Shown in pieces: positions 32,568-41,875 of a stretch of DNA of 64,000 nt. The stretch spans positions 248,001 to 312,000 of the forward strand of contig NZ_JBGFGN010000157.1 of assembly GCF_041224595.1 (NCBI RefSeq), in the 5' to 3' direction. Position 1 is the first letter of the stretch; every line of letters begins with the position of its first letter. Below the pieces are notes generated by a model. The model did no database searches and was not told where the DNA came from. It saw only the letters and a program-made list of their open reading frames with translations. The position numbers and the translations under genes are program-made. This DNA comes from Donghicola sp041224595 (GTDB lineage Bacteria > Pseudomonadota > Alphaproteobacteria > Rhodobacterales > Rhodobacteraceae).

Positions 32568-32912
32568 ATGACAGCGAACATCAAGATCCATGCAAACGCA
32601 GGGACTTATGTTGTACGCGCAGGCGGTGCTGTGTTGGGCGAAAGCTCGAACACTTTGGAGTTGGTAGAAGGCGATCACGCGCCGGTGGTTTATTTCCCTC
32701 GGGAAGACATCGCTATGGCCTTTCTCGACACCTCCAACCAGCGCACGACCTGCCCGTTCAAGGGCGAAGCTCAGTACTACAACATCGTGACCAAGAGCAC
32801 GACGATCGAGAATGCGGCTTGGTCTTATGAAGATCCGGCCAGTGGGCTAGAGCAGATCAAGGGGTTTCTGGCCTTCCACGCCAGCCCGCAACTGGCGATC
32901 GAAGAGCTCTGA
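32568..32912 (+). CDS. DUF427 domain protein
   Basis: A 114-residue single-domain protein with the DUF427 pattern YFPREDIAMAFLDTSNQRTT-CPFKGEAQYYNI and WSYEDPASGLEQIKGFLAF. The family forms a small beta-tent fold of unknown function. AGGGGGA lies about 7 nt before the ATG at 32568. It follows the aminopeptidase by 55 nt on the same strand and ends at a terminator shared with the convergent ClC gene. Confidence 0.9.
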   Translation: MTANIKIHANAGTYVVRAGGAVLGESSNTLELVEGDHAPVVYFPREDIAMAFLDTSNQRTTCPFKGEAQYYNIVTKSTTIENAAWSYEDPASGLEQIKGFLAFHASPQLAIEEL

Positions 32913-32938
32913 TCCAATTCAGAACGACACCGAATTTG

Positions 32939-32966
32939 GGGCGTGCCGATGGCGCGCCCTGTTTCG
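32939..32966 (+). terminator. Probable terminator after the DUF427 gene
   Basis: Nine-bp stem GGGCGTGCC (32939-32947) / GGCGCGCCC (32951-32959), one G-U pair and a GAT loop, followed by TGTTTCGTT. The T run is imperfect. Confidence 0.6.
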
Positions 32967-32969
32967 TTC

Positions 32970-34646
32970 CTAGCTGTGCTCTTCTGCGGCAGTGGCTGCC
33001 AGCGCGCGGTTGAATGTGCGCAAGGCGTCCACCTGAAAAATCGCGCCAAGGATCACTGGCCCATCCTCCCCAAAAGCAGACTTCACCACTGGAATGAAAG
33101 CCGCGCCGGTTCGGTCGAAAATTGGCATCGCATCCCGTAGGGTCTGCCCCGTCTGAACAAAGGTGCCTTCGGCCACAAGTTCTTCGAGCTGATCGAACGG
33201 CGCAGGGTGCTCATGATCCAGCGGGCGCATGATCGCGCCGACCCCGTACATCCCCAAGAGATAAGCCTGAGGCCCCGCCGCCAGCTGCAGGTTCCGACGA
33301 GAGAGCAAGGTCAAAAAGAAAGATTGCGCCACCATCCGGCTCGACAGCGCAGTGGACATCGACACGGCCACCATGACAGCCAGACCTGTATGCCAGTCGC
33401 CGGTCAGTTCAAAGATGATCAAGGTCGTCGAAATTGGGGCCCCCAGGACGGCGGCGGCCACAGCCCCCATCCCTGCCAAGGCATAGAGTGAGGCTTCGCC
33501 TGACACCGCGGGCAGGATCGAAGTGACCACCAGACCGAACGCCAGACCGGACATCCCACCGACCATCAGCGCGGGCGAGAACACCCCGCCGCCCATGCGG
33601 CCCGCCATCGTGATCGCCACAGCAATGACCTTGAGGATCGTAAAGACGATCGCCTCGTGCAGGAGCATGTCGCCTGACAGGGCCCGTGCTGTCGTCTCGT
33701 AGCCAACGCCTATGATGTGCGGGAAAACCAAGGCGATCCCCCCGAGCAAGAAGCCCGAAATCATCGGTCGGGCCCAAGCGGGGAACTTGATCGCCGCTTC
33801 GATCCTGTTGCCCAAGCGATCTGCCCAGAAAATGGATCGCATCAGGATAACTGCGACCAAGCCGCTGACGAGTCCCAGTATGAAAAATGCAGGAAGCTCT
33901 ACGTAGAATTGCAGGACCGTCCGCGACGACAGGACGAATTCACTCACATCTCCAAAGGCAATCCGCGAGACAACAGTGCCCGCCACGCTTGCGACAACGA
34001 TTGGAGCAAAAGCATGAATGGCAAAGTGACGAAGCACCACTTCCAGAGCGAACAAAGCCCCTGCGATCGGCGCATTGAAACTGGCTGAAACCGCAGCAGC
34101 CACCGCGCAGCCCAAAAGATTACGCCCTGTGATCCCGTCCGTCTTGAGCCAATCGCTTGTCCGCGTTGCGATCACACCAGCAAGGTGCACGACCGGCCCT
34201 TCGCGTCCGGTTGAACCGCCGCTGGACAAGGTAATCATCGACGCCAGAGCAGAGGCTAGGCCCTCCTTGACCTCTACTCGTCCGTTGTTGAGCGCAGCGC
34301 CCTCGATCACATCGGCGACCGACCGCACGCGCCCATCTGGCGTGAATTTCTGCAACAACAGGCCGACCACCAGCCCGCCAAGGGTCGGGATCAACAGCAC
34401 CCACAGCCAACTGATGCCTCCGAGATGCGTATGGAGATGGTTGATGTCATCCGTGCGATAGAGCGTGCTTTGCAGCAGTTCGATCCCCAGCCGGAAGCCG
34501 ACCGCGGCGAACCCCGAAAGAACACCCACGACAAGCGCAATGAGCCAGAACTTGAACTTGGTCGGCCCTTTGGCACGCATCAGTTCAAAGGAACTACGCA
34601 CTTCCTCTCTTAGATCGCGGAGAGATTCTTTAAAAAACTCTTTCAC
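32970..34646 (-). CDS. ClC family chloride channel/antiporter with CBS region
   Basis: A 558-residue inner-membrane ClC protein with about 17 helical segments. Selectivity-filter motifs are present: GGSTGREGPVVHLAG (gating glutamate E149), SFNAPIAGALFALE and GGGVFSPALMVGG. After the membrane part (about 440) a soluble region with CBS-like sequence follows (EGTFVQTGQTLRDAMPIFDR, AAFIPVVKS). It would move chloride, possibly in exchange for protons. The start chosen is GTG at 34646; the longer frame to 34787 crosses the divergent FAD oxidase gene and its ribosome binding site. Confidence 0.92.
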   Translation of the reverse strand: MKEFFKESLRDLREEVRSSFELMRAKGPTKFKFWLIALVVGVLSGFAAVGFRLGIELLQSTLYRTDDINHLHTHLGGISWLWVLLIPTLGGLVVGLLLQKFTPDGRVRSVADVIEGAALNNGRVEVKEGLASALASMITLSSGGSTGREGPVVHLAGVIATRTSDWLKTDGITGRNLLGCAVAAAVSASFNAPIAGALFALEVVLRHFAIHAFAPIVVASVAGTVVSRIAFGDVSEFVLSSRTVLQFYVELPAFFILGLVSGLVAVILMRSIFWADRLGNRIEAAIKFPAWARPMISGFLLGGIALVFPHIIGVGYETTARALSGDMLLHEAIVFTILKVIAVAITMAGRMGGGVFSPALMVGGMSGLAFGLVVTSILPAVSGEASLYALAGMGAVAAAVLGAPISTTLIIFELTGDWHTGLAVMVAVSMSTALSSRMVAQSFFLTLLSRRNLQLAAGPQAYLLGMYGVGAIMRPLDHEHPAPFDQLEELVAEGTFVQTGQTLRDAMPIFDRTGAAFIPVVKSAFGEDGPVILGAIFQVDALRTFNRALAATAAEEHS

Positions 34647-34722
34647 GTTCGACCGCCAATGCCCCTTTGCCTTTTCCAGACCGCAGGCCCTGTCTATGGT
34701 GACCAAAAGAAAGAAGGCCGGC

Positions 34723-36105
34723 ATGACAAAACCAGAAGCGCTCCATGAGCTTAGCACCTTACTAGGACAACGGCTCTCGACCTCCAAGTTTGAACTTGAA
34801 GCCCATGGGCGTAGCGAATCCTATTTCCCCCTCACACTGCCCGATGCAGTCGCATTCCCCACCAGCACCGAAGAAGTCAGCGAGATCGTCCAGATTTGTG
34901 CGCGGCACGGGCTGCCGGTCGTCGGCTATGGTGCAGGCACCTCGCTGGAAGGTCACGCTCTGGCGCAGAATGGCGGTGTGATTGTCGACTTTCGTAATAT
35001 GAACCAGATTTTCGACCTCCATGCCGAAGATATGAGCGTCACCGTCCAACCCGGCATCACGCGCGAGGCCCTGAACGAAGAGTTACGCGCGACAGGTCTG
35101 TTTTTTCCGGTGGACCCCGGTGCAAACGCGACAATTGGCGGGATGGCCTCTACCCGCGCAAGTGGCACCACAACGGTGCGCTACGGGACCATGCGCGACA
35201 ACGTCATGGCGCTGGAAGTGGTGCTGGCGGATGGGCGGATCATCCGCACTGGCAGCCACGCCAAGAAATCAGCAGCGGGCTTTGACCTGACCGCTTTGAT
35301 GATTGGGGCCGAAGGCACTTTGGGTTTGATCACGGAGTTAACGTTGAAACTTCAGGGTCAACCCGAAGCGATTGGCGCTGCGGTCTGTGCGTTTGACAAT
35401 CTCTCGGATGCGGTCGCGACGGTGATAGATACCATTCAGTTTGGCCTGCCAATGGCGCGGATCGAGTTCATCGATGCTGCCACTGCTGCGGCTGTGAACG
35501 CCTACTCGGGATCACAATTGCCTGAATGCCCGCACCTCTTGGTGGAATTTCACGGATCTGAGACCGCGCTGGCCGAACAGGCCGAAGTCTTTGGCGGAAT
35601 TCTCGCCGAACATGGAGGCAAGGGCTTTGATTGGGCCACCGCCCCCGAAGAGCGCAAAGCTCTATGGCAAGCACGCCACCACGCCTATTGGGCCATCCTC
35701 AACAGCCGTCCTAGGTGCCGCGCGGTCGTGACGGACCTGTGTGTGCCGATTTCGCGTCTGGCAGAGGCGGTCGAGGCCACCCGCGCCGATATTACGACCA
35801 GCGGCCTGCAAGGGCCGATCCTTGGCCATGTGGGCGACGGAAACTTCCATGCAATCCTCATGATCGATCCCGAGCAACCCGCGGAACTGCAACGCGCCAA
35901 AGAGCTATCGGACCGGATGGTGCGCCGTGCCCTTTCGCTTGGCGGAACCGTGACAGGGGAACACGGAATTGGCTCTGGTAAACTGAACTACATGCCGATG
36001 GAGCACGGAGAGGGCTGGGTCGTGATGGCACAGATCAAGGCAGCTCTCGACCCGTTAAACATCATGAACCCGGGCAAAGTGGTACGCTTTGGCGCAGAGA
36101 GCTAA
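34723..36105 (+). CDS. FAD-binding oxidase (D-lactate dehydrogenase/GlcD family)
   Basis: A 460-residue flavoprotein of the FAD_binding_4/FAD-oxidase_C type. FPTSTEEVSEIVQ and VVGYGAGTSLEGHA form the PP-loop. DPGANATIGGMASTRASGTT and GAEGTLGLITELTLKL bind FAD. LGHVGDGNFHAILMID (metal/substrate histidines) and GTVTGEHGIGSGKLNYM close the C-terminal domain. Relatives oxidise D-lactate, glycolate or other 2-hydroxy acids and pass electrons to cytochrome c or quinone. The absence of glcE/glcF favours a D-LDH-type single-subunit enzyme. GAAGG is 5 nt before the ATG. Confidence 0.92.
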   Translation: MTKPEALHELSTLLGQRLSTSKFELEAHGRSESYFPLTLPDAVAFPTSTEEVSEIVQICARHGLPVVGYGAGTSLEGHALAQNGGVIVDFRNMNQIFDLHAEDMSVTVQPGITREALNEELRATGLFFPVDPGANATIGGMASTRASGTTTVRYGTMRDNVMALEVVLADGRIIRTGSHAKKSAAGFDLTALMIGAEGTLGLITELTLKLQGQPEAIGAAVCAFDNLSDAVATVIDTIQFGLPMARIEFIDAATAAAVNAYSGSQLPECPHLLVEFHGSETALAEQAEVFGGILAEHGGKGFDWATAPEERKALWQARHHAYWAILNSRPRCRAVVTDLCVPISRLAEAVEATRADITTSGLQGPILGHVGDGNFHAILMIDPEQPAELQRAKELSDRMVRRALSLGGTVTGEHGIGSGKLNYMPMEHGEGWVVMAQIKAALDPLNIMNPGKVVRFGAES

Positions 36106-36130
36106 GCGACGTCGCTCTGTGGCGTCGCTT
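36104..36130 (+). terminator. Hairpin between the FAD oxidase gene and recN
   Basis: Eight-bp stem AAGCGACG (36104-36111) / CGTCGCTT (36123-36130), starting at the stop codon. No T run follows, so termination is uncertain. Confidence 0.45.
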
Positions 36131-36178
36131 CGGATCTAAGTATTCTTAAAGCAGAGAGGGACGCGCAGTTCGTTCTGC

Positions 36179-37831
36179 TTAGTCCTGCGCGATCAGGGCG
36201 CGAGCCGCGTCGCGAGCGGCCTCGGTGATGGTATCGCCAGAGATCATCCGCGCAACCTCGTCCACACGTTCGGACGGATCAAGAGGCACGACGCGGCTCA
36301 AAGTCTGTCCATCCTGTACGGATTTGCTGACCTGCCAATGATGTTGGCCAAGAGCTGCAACTTGCGGCGAATGCGTAACAACCAGCACCTGCCCGTCGCT
36401 GGCCAATCGCGACAAGCGGCGACCAACAGCATCGGCGGTCGCTCCGCCGACGCCGCGGTCGATCTCGTCAAAGATCATCGTCACACCCGACGTGTTTTGC
36501 GAGAGACACACTTTGAGCGCCAAAAGAAACCGCGAGAGTTCGCCGCCAGAGGCGATCTTGGCGAGCGGGCCCGCTGGCGCCCCGGGGTTCGTCGCAACGG
36601 TGAAAGAGACGCTGTCACGGCCCTCGGGGCCGGCATCGCCAACCTCGATCAAGGTGTGGAAAACCGCGCGCTCCATTTTAAGCGGGGCAAGTTCATCCAT
36701 CACCGCACGGTCCAACCGCCCTGCTGCTTCACGGCGCGAGGCCGTCAGCGCGTCGGCTGCATCGGCATAGGCAGTTTCTGTGGCTTTTACATCCGCGCGC
36801 AGGCGAGCCAGATCGCCCTCACCGGCATCCAATTGACCTAGGCGGCTCCGCAGCTTTTCAGCGAACGCTCCCAGCTCGTCCGGAACAACACCATGCTTCC
36901 GAGCAAGGCCGCGGATTGCGAAAAGACGCTCCTCGATGGCTTCGAGTTCGGATGGGTTGAAATCCAGATTATCGAGGACACGTTCAACGCCTTGGGTCGC
37001 GTCGCCAAGCTCGTTCATTGCGCGCCCCAAAGCTGCAATCGGCTCGTCCAACTGATTGTCCGCATCACCGGCAATCCCGTCCAACCAACGCATCCCGTCA
37101 GCCATGGCACCCTCTGCCCCTTCGAGGCCAAGGATCTGGAACGCCCGCGCCAGATCATCGCGGATCTTCTCGGCGGCCTGCATCCGGCGGCGGCGGGTGT
37201 CGAGATCTGCGTCTTCGCCCTGTTGCGGGTCGAGCTGATCCAACTCGGCCACCGCATGGCGCAGGAATTCTTCTTCGCTCCGCATGGCGGCCAACTGCTC
37301 TTCTGCCGCAGAGAGCGCTTTGACCGCGCGGCTGCGCGCCTGCCAAAGACCACGAAGATCAGCCAAGAGCGCACCGTGGCCGGCGAAGTCATCCAGAAGC
37401 TGTCGATGCCCGCGCGGGTTCAGCAAACCACGATCATCGTGCTGGCCGTGCAATTCGACTAGGGTTTCAGACAGATTGCGCAACACTTGCCCGGAAACGC
37501 GTCGGTCGTTGATCCAAGCCGTCTTGCGCCCGTCAACGGTATTGACCCGGCGCAAGATTAGCTCCCCGTCGGCCTCAACGCCCGCTTCTGCCAAGATGTC
37601 ATGCGCTGCGTGTTCTGCGGGCAAATCGAATTCCGCGATCACCTCGCCTTGATCAGCACCAGAGCGCACAAGCTCGGCCCGCCCGCGCCAGCCGAGGACA
37701 AATCCCAAACTGTCGAGCAAGATCGATTTGCCCGCACCCGTTTCACCGGTGAGGACGTTCAAGCCAGGCTGAAACTCAAGCTGCAGCCGGTCGATCAGAA
37801 GGACATCACGAATATCAAGCGTTCGCAGCAT
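36179..37831 (-). CDS. recN: DNA repair protein RecN
   Basis: A 550-residue SMC-like ATPase that helps repair double-strand breaks. Walker A is TGETGAGKSILLD (from residue 28). The ABC signature IASGGELSRFLLALK lies near 450, Walker B TMIFDEIDRGVGG near 477, and the H-loop VVTHSPQVAALG follows. Coiled coils occupy about 150-240 and 290-370. Length matches the family (about 550). It follows bamD by 33 nt on the same strand, an order seen in many alphaproteobacteria. No LexA box was searched for systematically. Confidence 0.97.
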   Translation of the reverse strand: MLRTLDIRDVLLIDRLQLEFQPGLNVLTGETGAGKSILLDSLGFVLGWRGRAELVRSGADQGEVIAEFDLPAEHAAHDILAEAGVEADGELILRRVNTVDGRKTAWINDRRVSGQVLRNLSETLVELHGQHDDRGLLNPRGHRQLLDDFAGHGALLADLRGLWQARSRAVKALSAAEEQLAAMRSEEEFLRHAVAELDQLDPQQGEDADLDTRRRRMQAAEKIRDDLARAFQILGLEGAEGAMADGMRWLDGIAGDADNQLDEPIAALGRAMNELGDATQGVERVLDNLDFNPSELEAIEERLFAIRGLARKHGVVPDELGAFAEKLRSRLGQLDAGEGDLARLRADVKATETAYADAADALTASRREAAGRLDRAVMDELAPLKMERAVFHTLIEVGDAGPEGRDSVSFTVATNPGAPAGPLAKIASGGELSRFLLALKVCLSQNTSGVTMIFDEIDRGVGGATADAVGRRLSRLASDGQVLVVTHSPQVAALGQHHWQVSKSVQDGQTLSRVVPLDPSERVDEVARMISGDTITEAARDAARALIAQD

Positions 37832-37864
37832 AGAGTGTTTCCGGTTGCCCGCCCTGCAATAGGA

Positions 37865-38740
37865 TCAGAGCCATTCGCCCCTGATCATCTGGCGGTAAAT
37901 TTTGGCCAGCCAGCCGTCGCCCTTTGCCTCGGGCTTTAGACCGGCTTCGGTCAACAGCGCATAGGACTCTGCGTACCACTCGCTGCCTTGATAGTTGTAA
38001 CCAAGAACCGCGCCAGCGGTCTGGGCTTCGTCGGTCAGGCCAAGTGACAGATAGCTTTCCACCAGACGATGCAAGGCTTCTGCGGTGTGAGTCGTCGTCT
38101 GGAAATCTGCTACCACAACGCGGAAGCGGTTGATCGCTGCTGCGAAGTGCTCTCGTTTCAGGTAGTAGCGGCCAACTTCCATTTCCTTGCCCGCCAAATG
38201 GTCAAAAGCGAGGTCGAACTGTAGGATCGCGCTCTCGGCATACTCGCTATCGGGATAGCGCTCGATCACAGTGCGCAGGGCTTGAAGAGCCTGGAACGTC
38301 AGGCCCTGATCGCGGCCCACATCGTCAATCTGGTCATAGTACGACAGCGCCAGCAGATACTGCGCGTAGGCTGCATCCTCGTCTGCCGGATAGAAGTCGA
38401 TGTAGCGTTGCGCGGCGCCACGGCTATTCTCGTAGTCCTGATCCTGGTGAAAGGCAAAGGCCTGCATGATGAGCGCACGCTTAGCCCAGGCCGAATAGGG
38501 ATAGAGCCGCTCAATCTCGCCAAAGTAAACTGCCGCTTGATCGGGATCGTCATTGGCAAGCTCATATTCCCCACGTGCAAAGATTTGCTCGGCAGTGAAG
38601 TTTTCCAGAGGTTCGCCGGACTGGCCGCCTTCGGCAAAGGCATTGTTATTGGCAAATGGACGTGAACTGAAATCCGAGCAACCTGCCAACGAAAGGCCCA
38701 AGATGACTGTCCCGAAAAACGTCTTAAAAGCTCTGTCCAT
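37865..38740 (-). CDS. bamD: Outer-membrane assembly lipoprotein BamD
   Basis: A 291-residue lipoprotein of the BAM complex, which inserts beta-barrel proteins into the outer membrane. The signal peptide ends in a lipobox LAGC (C21 from the chosen start). TPR-like repeats follow: FARGEYELANDDPDQAAVYF, AQRYIDFYPADEDAAYAQY and RTVIERYPDSEYAESAI. The ATG at 38740 has GGCAGG 7 nt upstream, a better fit than 38746 or 38758. It lies between lpxC and recN, at the downstream end of the division cluster. Confidence 0.95.
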   Translation of the reverse strand: MDRAFKTFFGTVILGLSLAGCSDFSSRPFANNNAFAEGGQSGEPLENFTAEQIFARGEYELANDDPDQAAVYFGEIERLYPYSAWAKRALIMQAFAFHQDQDYENSRGAAQRYIDFYPADEDAAYAQYLLALSYYDQIDDVGRDQGLTFQALQALRTVIERYPDSEYAESAILQFDLAFDHLAGKEMEVGRYYLKREHFAAAINRFRVVVADFQTTTHTAEALHRLVESYLSLGLTDEAQTAGAVLGYNYQGSEWYAESYALLTEAGLKPEAKGDGWLAKIYRQMIRGEWL

Positions 38741-38772
38741 GCTCATACCTGCCCACAATAATCCAGGATCCG

Positions 38773-38790
38773 GAAGGCGCGAGCGCCTTC
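38773..38790. terminator. Hairpin between lpxC and bamD
   Basis: GAAGGCG / CGCCTTC (7 bp) with a CGAG tetraloop at 38773-38790. No T run follows, so it could be an attenuator or an RNA-stability element rather than a terminator. Confidence 0.35.
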
Positions 38791-38851
38791 GGTCAACGGC
38801 GTGTTAGCACAGAAAATTCCGGTGCAAAATGCCTTTGCCACCCTTACGCGA

Positions 38852-39772
38852 TCACGCGACGGCGGCAAGGTCCGAAACATGCAGTCCGACGCCGGGCAAA
38901 CGGGCAACGCAATCCGCGTCACAATCCACGATGCGGTAGGCTGTCGGATCCGCGAACAGCGCGCGGAGCAACATGTTGGTCAGGGTGTGGCCTGCCTTGA
39001 AACCGGTATAGAGACCAAGGATCGGCGCACCCGCCAGAGCCAGATCGCCAAGGGCGTCCAGCATTTTGTGACGAACAGGCTCGTCAGAGTGACGCAAGCC
39101 GCCGGGGCTCAGAACCTCTTGGCCATCGACGACAACCGCGTTCTCCATTGTTCCGCCCAAGGCCAAACCATTCGCCCGCATGAATTCGACGTCAGACGCG
39201 CGGCAGAACGTCCGGCTGTCACAGAGTTCACGAACAAAGGTACCGTTCGCCATATGCAGGCTCTTGCGCTGACGCCCAATCGCAGCGTCGGCGAAGTCGA
39301 TTTCAAAGTCGATCTTCAGCGAGTCGGCGGGCGTCAGGGTCGCAGTGGCATCGCCCTTCTCAACCGAGATGGGCTTCAGGACTTCGATCGCAAAGAGCGG
39401 TTCGGCCAGCATACGAATGCCTTGCTTGACGATGCCGCGCACGAAAGGCGCGGAGCTGCCATCAAGAATCGGAACCTCGGGGCCGCTGACTTCGATCAGC
39501 GCATTATGGACACCGCATCCAGCCAGCGCGGCCATGACGTGTTCAACGGTCGACAGGCTCACGCCGTCGGCATTGACCAATTTGGTGCATAGCGGGGAAT
39601 GCTCTGCCACGTCCCAGCGTGCAGGGATCAAAGGGTCGCGATCAACGATATCAGTGCGTGTGAACCAGATGCCGTGCCCTGCGGAAGCGGGCCGAATCGT
39701 CAAACGCGCGGGCTGACCAGAGTGAAGGCCAACGCCGTTGAAACTGACTTGATTTCGGATCGTAGTTTGCAC
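38852..39772 (-). CDS. lpxC: UDP-3-O-acyl-N-acetylglucosamine deacetylase
   Basis: A 306-residue zinc deacetylase that makes the committed step of lipid A synthesis. Zinc ligands appear in LSTVEHVMAAL (H78, matching E. coli H79) and HKMLDALGDLAL (His and Asp). FNGVGLHSG and the SRTFCRASDVEFMRANG region are also typical. The GTG at 39772 with GGGG upstream gives the family length of about 305; the longer frame to 39892 adds an unrelated 40 residues. It lies downstream of ftsZ after a strong terminator, so it probably has its own promoter. Confidence 0.96.
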   Translation of the reverse strand: MQTTIRNQVSFNGVGLHSGQPARLTIRPASAGHGIWFTRTDIVDRDPLIPARWDVAEHSPLCTKLVNADGVSLSTVEHVMAALAGCGVHNALIEVSGPEVPILDGSSAPFVRGIVKQGIRMLAEPLFAIEVLKPISVEKGDATATLTPADSLKIDFEIDFADAAIGRQRKSLHMANGTFVRELCDSRTFCRASDVEFMRANGLALGGTMENAVVVDGQEVLSPGGLRHSDEPVRHKMLDALGDLALAGAPILGLYTGFKAGHTLTNMLLRALFADPTAYRIVDCDADCVARLPGVGLHVSDLAAVA

Positions 39773-39941
39773 GTGAACCCCGAGTGTCTGCGCGGATTTA
39801 CCGCTCGTTGACAGAGAGTTAACGCTGACATGACAAAGGGACAATTCAATCTTTGCAACACGGTGAAACATCCCATCCGTTTGATCGGGCAAAAATATGC
39901 CGAAGGATTATTTACAGGTCCAACATCTTGATTCCGAAAAA

Positions 39942-39967
39942 CAAAAAGGCCGCCCGAAGGCGGCCTT
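39942..39967 (-). terminator. Rho-independent terminator of ftsZ
   Basis: On the minus strand AAGGCCGCC, a TTCG tetraloop and GGCGGCCTT are followed by a T run (positions 39967 to 39942). It lies 21 nt past the ftsZ stop. Confidence 0.92.
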
Positions 39968-39988
39968 GAATATTTCAATTCACACGGT

Positions 39989-41701
39989 TCAGTTTGCCTG
40001 GCGGCGCAGGAACGCGGGAATCTCAATCTTTTCTTGTGCCGGATCGTTATCCACATCCTCTTCAAAAGAGGGTGCCGGAGGGGCAGCGCGACGCGCTGTC
40101 TGTGGTGCCGACGGCGCAGGCTGCGGACGGGCCGGAGCCGCAGGCTCTTCACTTTGACCCGTCATGCGGTTGATCAGCGAGTTGATCCCGAAGCGCGACT
40201 TCTCGGGCGCAGCAGGAGCAGCGGGACGCGCAGGCGCCTGAGGCTGGGTGCTGCCCATCGGACGCTGCTGTTGTGTGCCGCTGTGGTTCACAGCTGCCTT
40301 CAGACGCGCCATCGTTTCGGGGCTTGCAGCACCTGCAACAGGACGCTGGGGTGCTACAAAGTCATCCCCCTGATGCGCTTCGGGCGCAGGCTGCTGGTAC
40401 TCTTCTGCACGCGGCTGGTACGCAGGTGCGGGCACATCTTCGGCGGGGTGCTGAGGTGCTGCACTACGCGGTTGCTGCGTGGGCTGCTGGTAGGATTCCT
40501 GCGGCAGCGGCGCGGGGCGCTTGGGCTGCTGAGGCGCAGGAGTCTGGTAGCTGGCCGGCTGCTGTGGAGCAGGCTGCTGGTATTGCGGCTGCTGGTACTG
40601 AGGCTGAGGCGCTGCGGCGGCCGGTGCTTGGGGCGCGGGCTGCTGCGGTGTGGGCGCATGCTGCTCAGCGCTGACCTGCTGGGTCAGCGGCTCTGCCAGA
40701 CTGCGGCGCGGCGCGGGCTCTTCCAGAGCTTTGGCCGATGCATCGATACCCGTTGCCACAACGCTCACGCGCATACCGCCTTCGAGCGAGGTATCCAGAG
40801 TCGAACCAACGATGATGTTCGCATCGGGATCCACTTCTTCGCGGATACGGTTTGCCGCCTCGTCCAGTTCGAACAGGGTCAGGTCGTGCCCACCGGTGAT
40901 GTTGATCAGAACGCCCTTCGCTCCGCGCAGGCTGATTTCGTCCAGCAGCGGGTTTGCGATGGCCTTCTCGGCCGCCTGGATGGCGCGATCTTCGCCGATC
41001 GCTTCGCCGGTGCCCATCATGGCTTTGCCCATCTCGTCCATCACGGCGCGAACGTCCGCGAAGTCGAGGTTGATCAGACCGGGGCAGACCATCAGATCGG
41101 TCACGCCTTTGACACCTTGATACAGCACATCGTCAGCTAGGCTAAACGCTTCGGTAAAGGTGGTCTTTTCGGTCGCCAAACGGAAAAGGTTCTGGTTCGG
41201 GATGATGATCAGCGTGTCGACGACCTTCTGCAGGGCTTCGACGCCCTCCTCGGCCTGACGCATGCGCTTGCCACCTTCGAACTGGAAGGGTTTGGTCACC
41301 ACGCCAACGGTCAGCACGCCAAGTTCACGTGCGGCCTGCGCGATGATCGGCGCTGCACCGGTACCAGTGCCGCCGCCCATACCAGCCGTGATAAAGCACA
41401 TGTGTGCGCCTGCCAGATGATCGACAATCTGCTCGATGCTCTCTTCAGCTGCGGCAGCGCCTACGCTTGCCTTGGCACCAGCACCCAGACCCTCGGTCAC
41501 TTTCACACCCAGCTGGATGCGATTGGTTGCTTGAGCTTGCTGAAGGGCTTGTGCGTCGGTGTTCGCCACCACGAACTCGACACCCTCGAGCTGTTTTTCG
41601 ATCATGTTGTTGACCGCGTTACCGCCGGCACCGCCCACACCGAACACGGTGATGCGGGGCTTGAGCTCATCGTGTCCGGGCATCGAAAGGTTCAAAGTCA
41701 T
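39989..41701 (-). CDS. ftsZ: Cell division protein FtsZ
   Basis: A 570-residue tubulin-like GTPase that forms the division ring. The GTP-binding tubulin signature GGGTGTG is at 109-115, and the T7 loop NLDFADVRAVM is near 210. After about residue 320 comes a long Pro/Gln/Ala-rich disordered linker with repeats such as QPQYQQPQYQQP. The C-terminal peptide EKIEIPAFLRRQAN is the FtsA-binding tail. The long linker is usual for alphaproteobacteria and explains the length, against 383 in E. coli. ftsA lies 174 nt upstream, leaving room for a separate ftsZ promoter. Confidence 0.98.
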   Translation of the reverse strand: MTLNLSMPGHDELKPRITVFGVGGAGGNAVNNMIEKQLEGVEFVVANTDAQALQQAQATNRIQLGVKVTEGLGAGAKASVGAAAAEESIEQIVDHLAGAHMCFITAGMGGGTGTGAAPIIAQAARELGVLTVGVVTKPFQFEGGKRMRQAEEGVEALQKVVDTLIIIPNQNLFRLATEKTTFTEAFSLADDVLYQGVKGVTDLMVCPGLINLDFADVRAVMDEMGKAMMGTGEAIGEDRAIQAAEKAIANPLLDEISLRGAKGVLINITGGHDLTLFELDEAANRIREEVDPDANIIVGSTLDTSLEGGMRVSVVATGIDASAKALEEPAPRRSLAEPLTQQVSAEQHAPTPQQPAPQAPAAAAPQPQYQQPQYQQPAPQQPASYQTPAPQQPKRPAPLPQESYQQPTQQPRSAAPQHPAEDVPAPAYQPRAEEYQQPAPEAHQGDDFVAPQRPVAGAASPETMARLKAAVNHSGTQQQRPMGSTQPQAPARPAAPAAPEKSRFGINSLINRMTGQSEEPAAPARPQPAPSAPQTARRAAPPAPSFEEDVDNDPAQEKIEIPAFLRRQAN

Positions 41702-41875
41702 GATGTGTCCGCCTGCTTGTCGCCCGTGCCACCGGGCAGTTTTGTCCCTGATTACATATCATTCTACGCGCCATAAACGGCGACGTCATCCAAAAAGTCA
41801 GCCTGTCAACACAAAATCTGGTCACTTGAGCGCCCGCAAAAGCGGCATTTCGCCTAAATGCACCAGATATTGGGC

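Noticed and set aside
41804..41809. TTGACA on the minus strand upstream of ftsZ
   Set aside because: No -10-like hexamer occurs at 16-18 nt from it, so I do not call a promoter, although the 174-nt gap probably contains one.
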